Shown here in pieces: positions 62,207-64,000 of a DNA stretch of 64,000 bases. How positions within the stretch are numbered: the stretch's first letter is position 1; each line of letters starts with the position of its first letter. The stretch covers positions 310,001 to 374,000 of the forward strand of contig NZ_SLUQ01000005.1 of the NCBI RefSeq assembly GCF_004345245.1, read 5' to 3'. Made by a program: the position numbers and the translations under genes. The notes beneath the pieces are model-generated. The model did no database searches. It had not been told where the DNA came from and worked only from the letters and a program-made list of their open reading frames with translations. The stretch is from Rhizobium sp. BK251. Its GTDB lineage: Bacteria; Pseudomonadota; Alphaproteobacteria; Rhizobiales; Rhizobiaceae.

Positions 62207-63400
62207 ATGATCAGACCGCTCGTCGTTATTTTCACCGCCATTGTCCTCGATGCCGTGGGCATCGGGCTCATCTTTCCAATTCTGCCTTCGCTGCTGCAGG
62301 ACGTGACCCACGCTGAAAACGTGGCGCCCTACATCGGCATAATGACTGCCCTCTACGCGGTCATGCAGTTCATTTTCGCACCGGTGCTCGGTTCGCTGAG
62401 CGATCGGCTCGGGCGACGCCCGGTACTCCTGATCTCGCTCGCTGGCGCGGCCATCAACTACCTGTTCCTGGCCTTTGCGCCCAATGTCTGGAAGTTGCTG
62501 CTCGGCCGCGCCATCGCCGGCCTGACGAGTGCCAACATTTCCGTGGCGATGGCCTACATCACCGACATTTCCCCAGAGGATAAGCGCGCGCGCCGCTTTG
62601 GCCTGTTCAACGCCATGTTCGGCATAGGCTTCATCATAGGTCCCGTCCTTGGTGGCGCCCTTGGAGACGATTGGCTGCGGCTACCCTTCATCGCGGCAGC
62701 CGTGTTGAACGCCTGCAATCTGCTGCTGGCGTTCTTTGTCCTGCCGGAGTCGCGCACACCGACCCGGGAGAAAATCGATCTGGCTGCACTCAACCCGCTT
62801 CGGCCGCTGCGTTGGGTGTTCTCGGTGAAGAGCCTGCTGCCGATCATCTTCATCTTTTTCGTCTTCAGCGCCACCGGCGAAGCCTATGGCACCTGCTGGG
62901 CCCTCTGGGGGAGCGACACCTTCCAGTGGAGCGGGCTTTGGATCGGCCTTTCGCTCGGCACCTTCGGCGTCTGCCAGACCCTCGCCCAGGCGTTCCTTCC
63001 TGGCCCGGCCGTGAAGCTCCTCGGCGAGCGCGCGGCCATCCTGACCGGCGTTACCGGCACCTGCATTGCGCTGATCGTCATGGCCTTTGCTACCCAGAGC
63101 TGGATGATCTTCGCGATCATGCCGATCTTCGCCCTCGGCGGCATCGGCGTTCCGGCATTGCAGTCTCTGGCGACCCGGCAGGTCGATGAGAGCCAACAAG
63201 GCCAATTCCAGGGGGTGCTGGCGTCGGCCGTGAGCTTGGCCTCGATCGCGGGTCCCCTCATTTTCTCGAGCTTCTATTTCGTCGCCAGAGAGCAATGGCC
63301 CGGGGCGATCTGGCTGTTCGTCGTCGTCGTTTACGCGATCGGCATACCGCTGGTTCTCGGCTTGCGCCTCAAGGAGCCTGCACCGGCCCCGGCGATGTAG
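62207..63400 (+). CDS. TetA-like MFS transporter
   Basis: 397 residues, 12 helices, AGGAA before the ATG. IRPLVVIFTAIVLDAVGIGL and the cytoplasmic loop GSLSDRLGRRPVLLISLAGA (motif A GxLsDrfGRRPvl) mark the drug:H+ antiporter-1 group of TetA. Motif GPVLGGALGDD lies in helix 5. It may export a tetracycline-like or other compound; the chromosomal setting without a tetR neighbour argues for a housekeeping efflux role. Confidence 0.92.
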   Translation: MIRPLVVIFTAIVLDAVGIGLIFPILPSLLQDVTHAENVAPYIGIMTALYAVMQFIFAPVLGSLSDRLGRRPVLLISLAGAAINYLFLAFAPNVWKLLLGRAIAGLTSANISVAMAYITDISPEDKRARRFGLFNAMFGIGFIIGPVLGGALGDDWLRLPFIAAAVLNACNLLLAFFVLPESRTPTREKIDLAALNPLRPLRWVFSVKSLLPIIFIFFVFSATGEAYGTCWALWGSDTFQWSGLWIGLSLGTFGVCQTLAQAFLPGPAVKLLGERAAILTGVTGTCIALIVMAFATQSWMIFAIMPIFALGGIGVPALQSLATRQVDESQQGQFQGVLASAVSLASIAGPLIFSSFYFVAREQWPGAIWLFVVVVYAIGIPLVLGLRLKEPAPAPAM

Positions 63401-63526
63401 CGTCGCTCTCTGGAAATGGACCGCAAACACATCCCTGCCAAGGCTTTGAGCCGACAGCTTCCAAGGCCGGGATTTGTTGCCGGCGTCCCGCCTTTGGGCG
63501 TGACGCCGTGGTGTCAACGAGGCCGC

Positions 63527-64000
63527 TCAGGGCTTGCGGCGCATCCGGCAGAAGAAGAAGCCGTCGGTATCGGTCGACGCTGGCGTCAGCGTGAGCGTCT
63601 TGCCGTCGGAGGAGCGTGGTCGCGGCGCCCCGGTGCCGAACAGCTCGTCCCAGGAGGCCAGCGCGCCTGCAATCTCGAACTGCGGGTTGTCAGTGGTGAA
63701 GCGGTTGACCTGCGCCTCGTTCTCCTCGGGCAGCACGGAACAGGTCACGTAGATCAGGTCTCCGCCCGGGCGCACATATTCGCTGGCCTGCGCTAGAGCG
63801 TCCTGCTGCTGGGCGGTGCGCTCATCGAGGTTCTTGTGCGTGAGCCGCCATTTGGTGTCCGGGCGTCGGCGCCAGGTACCCGTCCCCGTGCAGGGCGCGT
63901 CGACCAGCACCTTGTCGCAGCGGCCCACAAGCGGCTTCAGCCCGGCCCGATCGTCATGCGCCTGCACATTGCGGGTGCCCGCCCGCCTTAGGCGCTCGAT
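63527..64000 (-). CDS. RsmB-like 16S rRNA (cytosine-C5) methyltransferase, N-terminus beyond window
   Basis: The frame runs open from the right edge to the stop at 63527, about 157 residues of the C-terminal part. The NOL1/NOP2/sun catalytic motifs are VLVDAPCTGTGTWRRRPD (motif IV, catalytic-product Cys) and LIYVTCSVLPEENEAQVNRF (motif VI, nucleophile Cys). It methylates cytosine in 16S rRNA, m5C967 for RsmB. The upstream part lies outside the window. Confidence 0.9.
   Translation of the reverse strand: MERLRRAGTRNVQAHDDRAGLKPLVGRCDKVLVDAPCTGTGTWRRRPDTKWRLTHKNLDERTAQQQDALAQASEYVRPGGDLIYVTCSVLPEENEAQVNRFTTDNPQFEIAGALASWDELFGTGAPRPRSSDGKTLTLTPASTDTDGFFFCRMRRKP

Overview
The window is high-GC alphaproteobacterial chromosome, and its gene content and order fit the Rhizobiaceae, most likely Sinorhizobium/Ensifer. 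Supporting marks are the infC-rpmI-rplT-pheS-pheT block, an Irr-type iron control element in front of mbfA, a BA14K-like secreted protein, a TTAA-N7-TTAA CtrA-type site and many rhizobial hypotheticals. I see no insertion sequence, prophage structural genes, rRNA or CRISPR array. One tRNA gene, Leu(CAG), is present. The left end cuts an acyltransferase gene and the right end cuts an RsmB-like methyltransferase gene.

Layout. 1-4.6 kb: part of a polysaccharide locus, with GH5 glucanase, polymerase-like membrane protein and acyltransferase on the minus strand, divergent from a Wzz/GumC-like copolymerase. 4.8-7.0 kb: small secreted and redox proteins plus the tRNA. 7.1-10.4 kb: a lipoprotein followed by a 650-residue multidomain peptidoglycan enzyme. 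10.5-15.0 kb: amidotransferase, potassium channel with a zinc-ribbon tail, a coiled-coil membrane protein, a structured noncoding stretch and an orphan gene. 15.0-20.3 kb: lepA, XRE-cupin regulator, GNAT, acetylpolyamine deacetylase, recX and a truncated globin. 20.4-23.2 kb: mbfA, a transglutaminase-like protease and an alpha/beta hydrolase. 23.3-28.6 kb: infC (AUU start), rpmI, rplT, pheS and pheT. 28.6-33.4 kb: small stress-type proteins, M15-like peptidase, GNAT and two oxidoreductases. 33.4-37.0 kb: a GtrA/GtrB/GT-C set likely to decorate a surface glycan. 37.6-44.8 kb: xseA, quinone reductase-like flavoprotein, M29 aminopeptidase, ybaK, ArsC-like, a MarR regulator with its apparent operators, an M14-type deacylase and a 2'-5' RNA ligase-like protein.

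45.0-51.5 kb is rich in reactive-compound defence genes: ogt, an SDR/TetR divergent pair, and an operon of old yellow enzyme, HD hydrolase and two OsmC proteins with a divergent LysR. 51.5-54.8 kb: guaA, mtn, a PaaI-type thioesterase and tspO. 55.0-61.2 kb: a DUF2252 gene and then a tightly coupled four-gene imelysin operon (imelysin, di-haem DUF1111, second imelysin, DUF1513), probably for iron acquisition. 61.4-64.0 kb: an HPP membrane protein, a TetA-like MFS exporter and the RsmB-like fragment.

Themes are cell-envelope glycans and peptidoglycan, iron homeostasis (Irr/MbfA, globin, imelysins, ferritin-like protein) and electrophile or redox stress. The least explained parts are the lipoprotein/peptidoglycan-enzyme pair, the MarR regulator with a four-cysteine tail and two similar AT-rich inverted repeats, the OYE-HD-OsmC-OsmC operon, and the noncoding hairpins at 13.98-14.07 kb. 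All calls come from reading the sequence; no database search was run.
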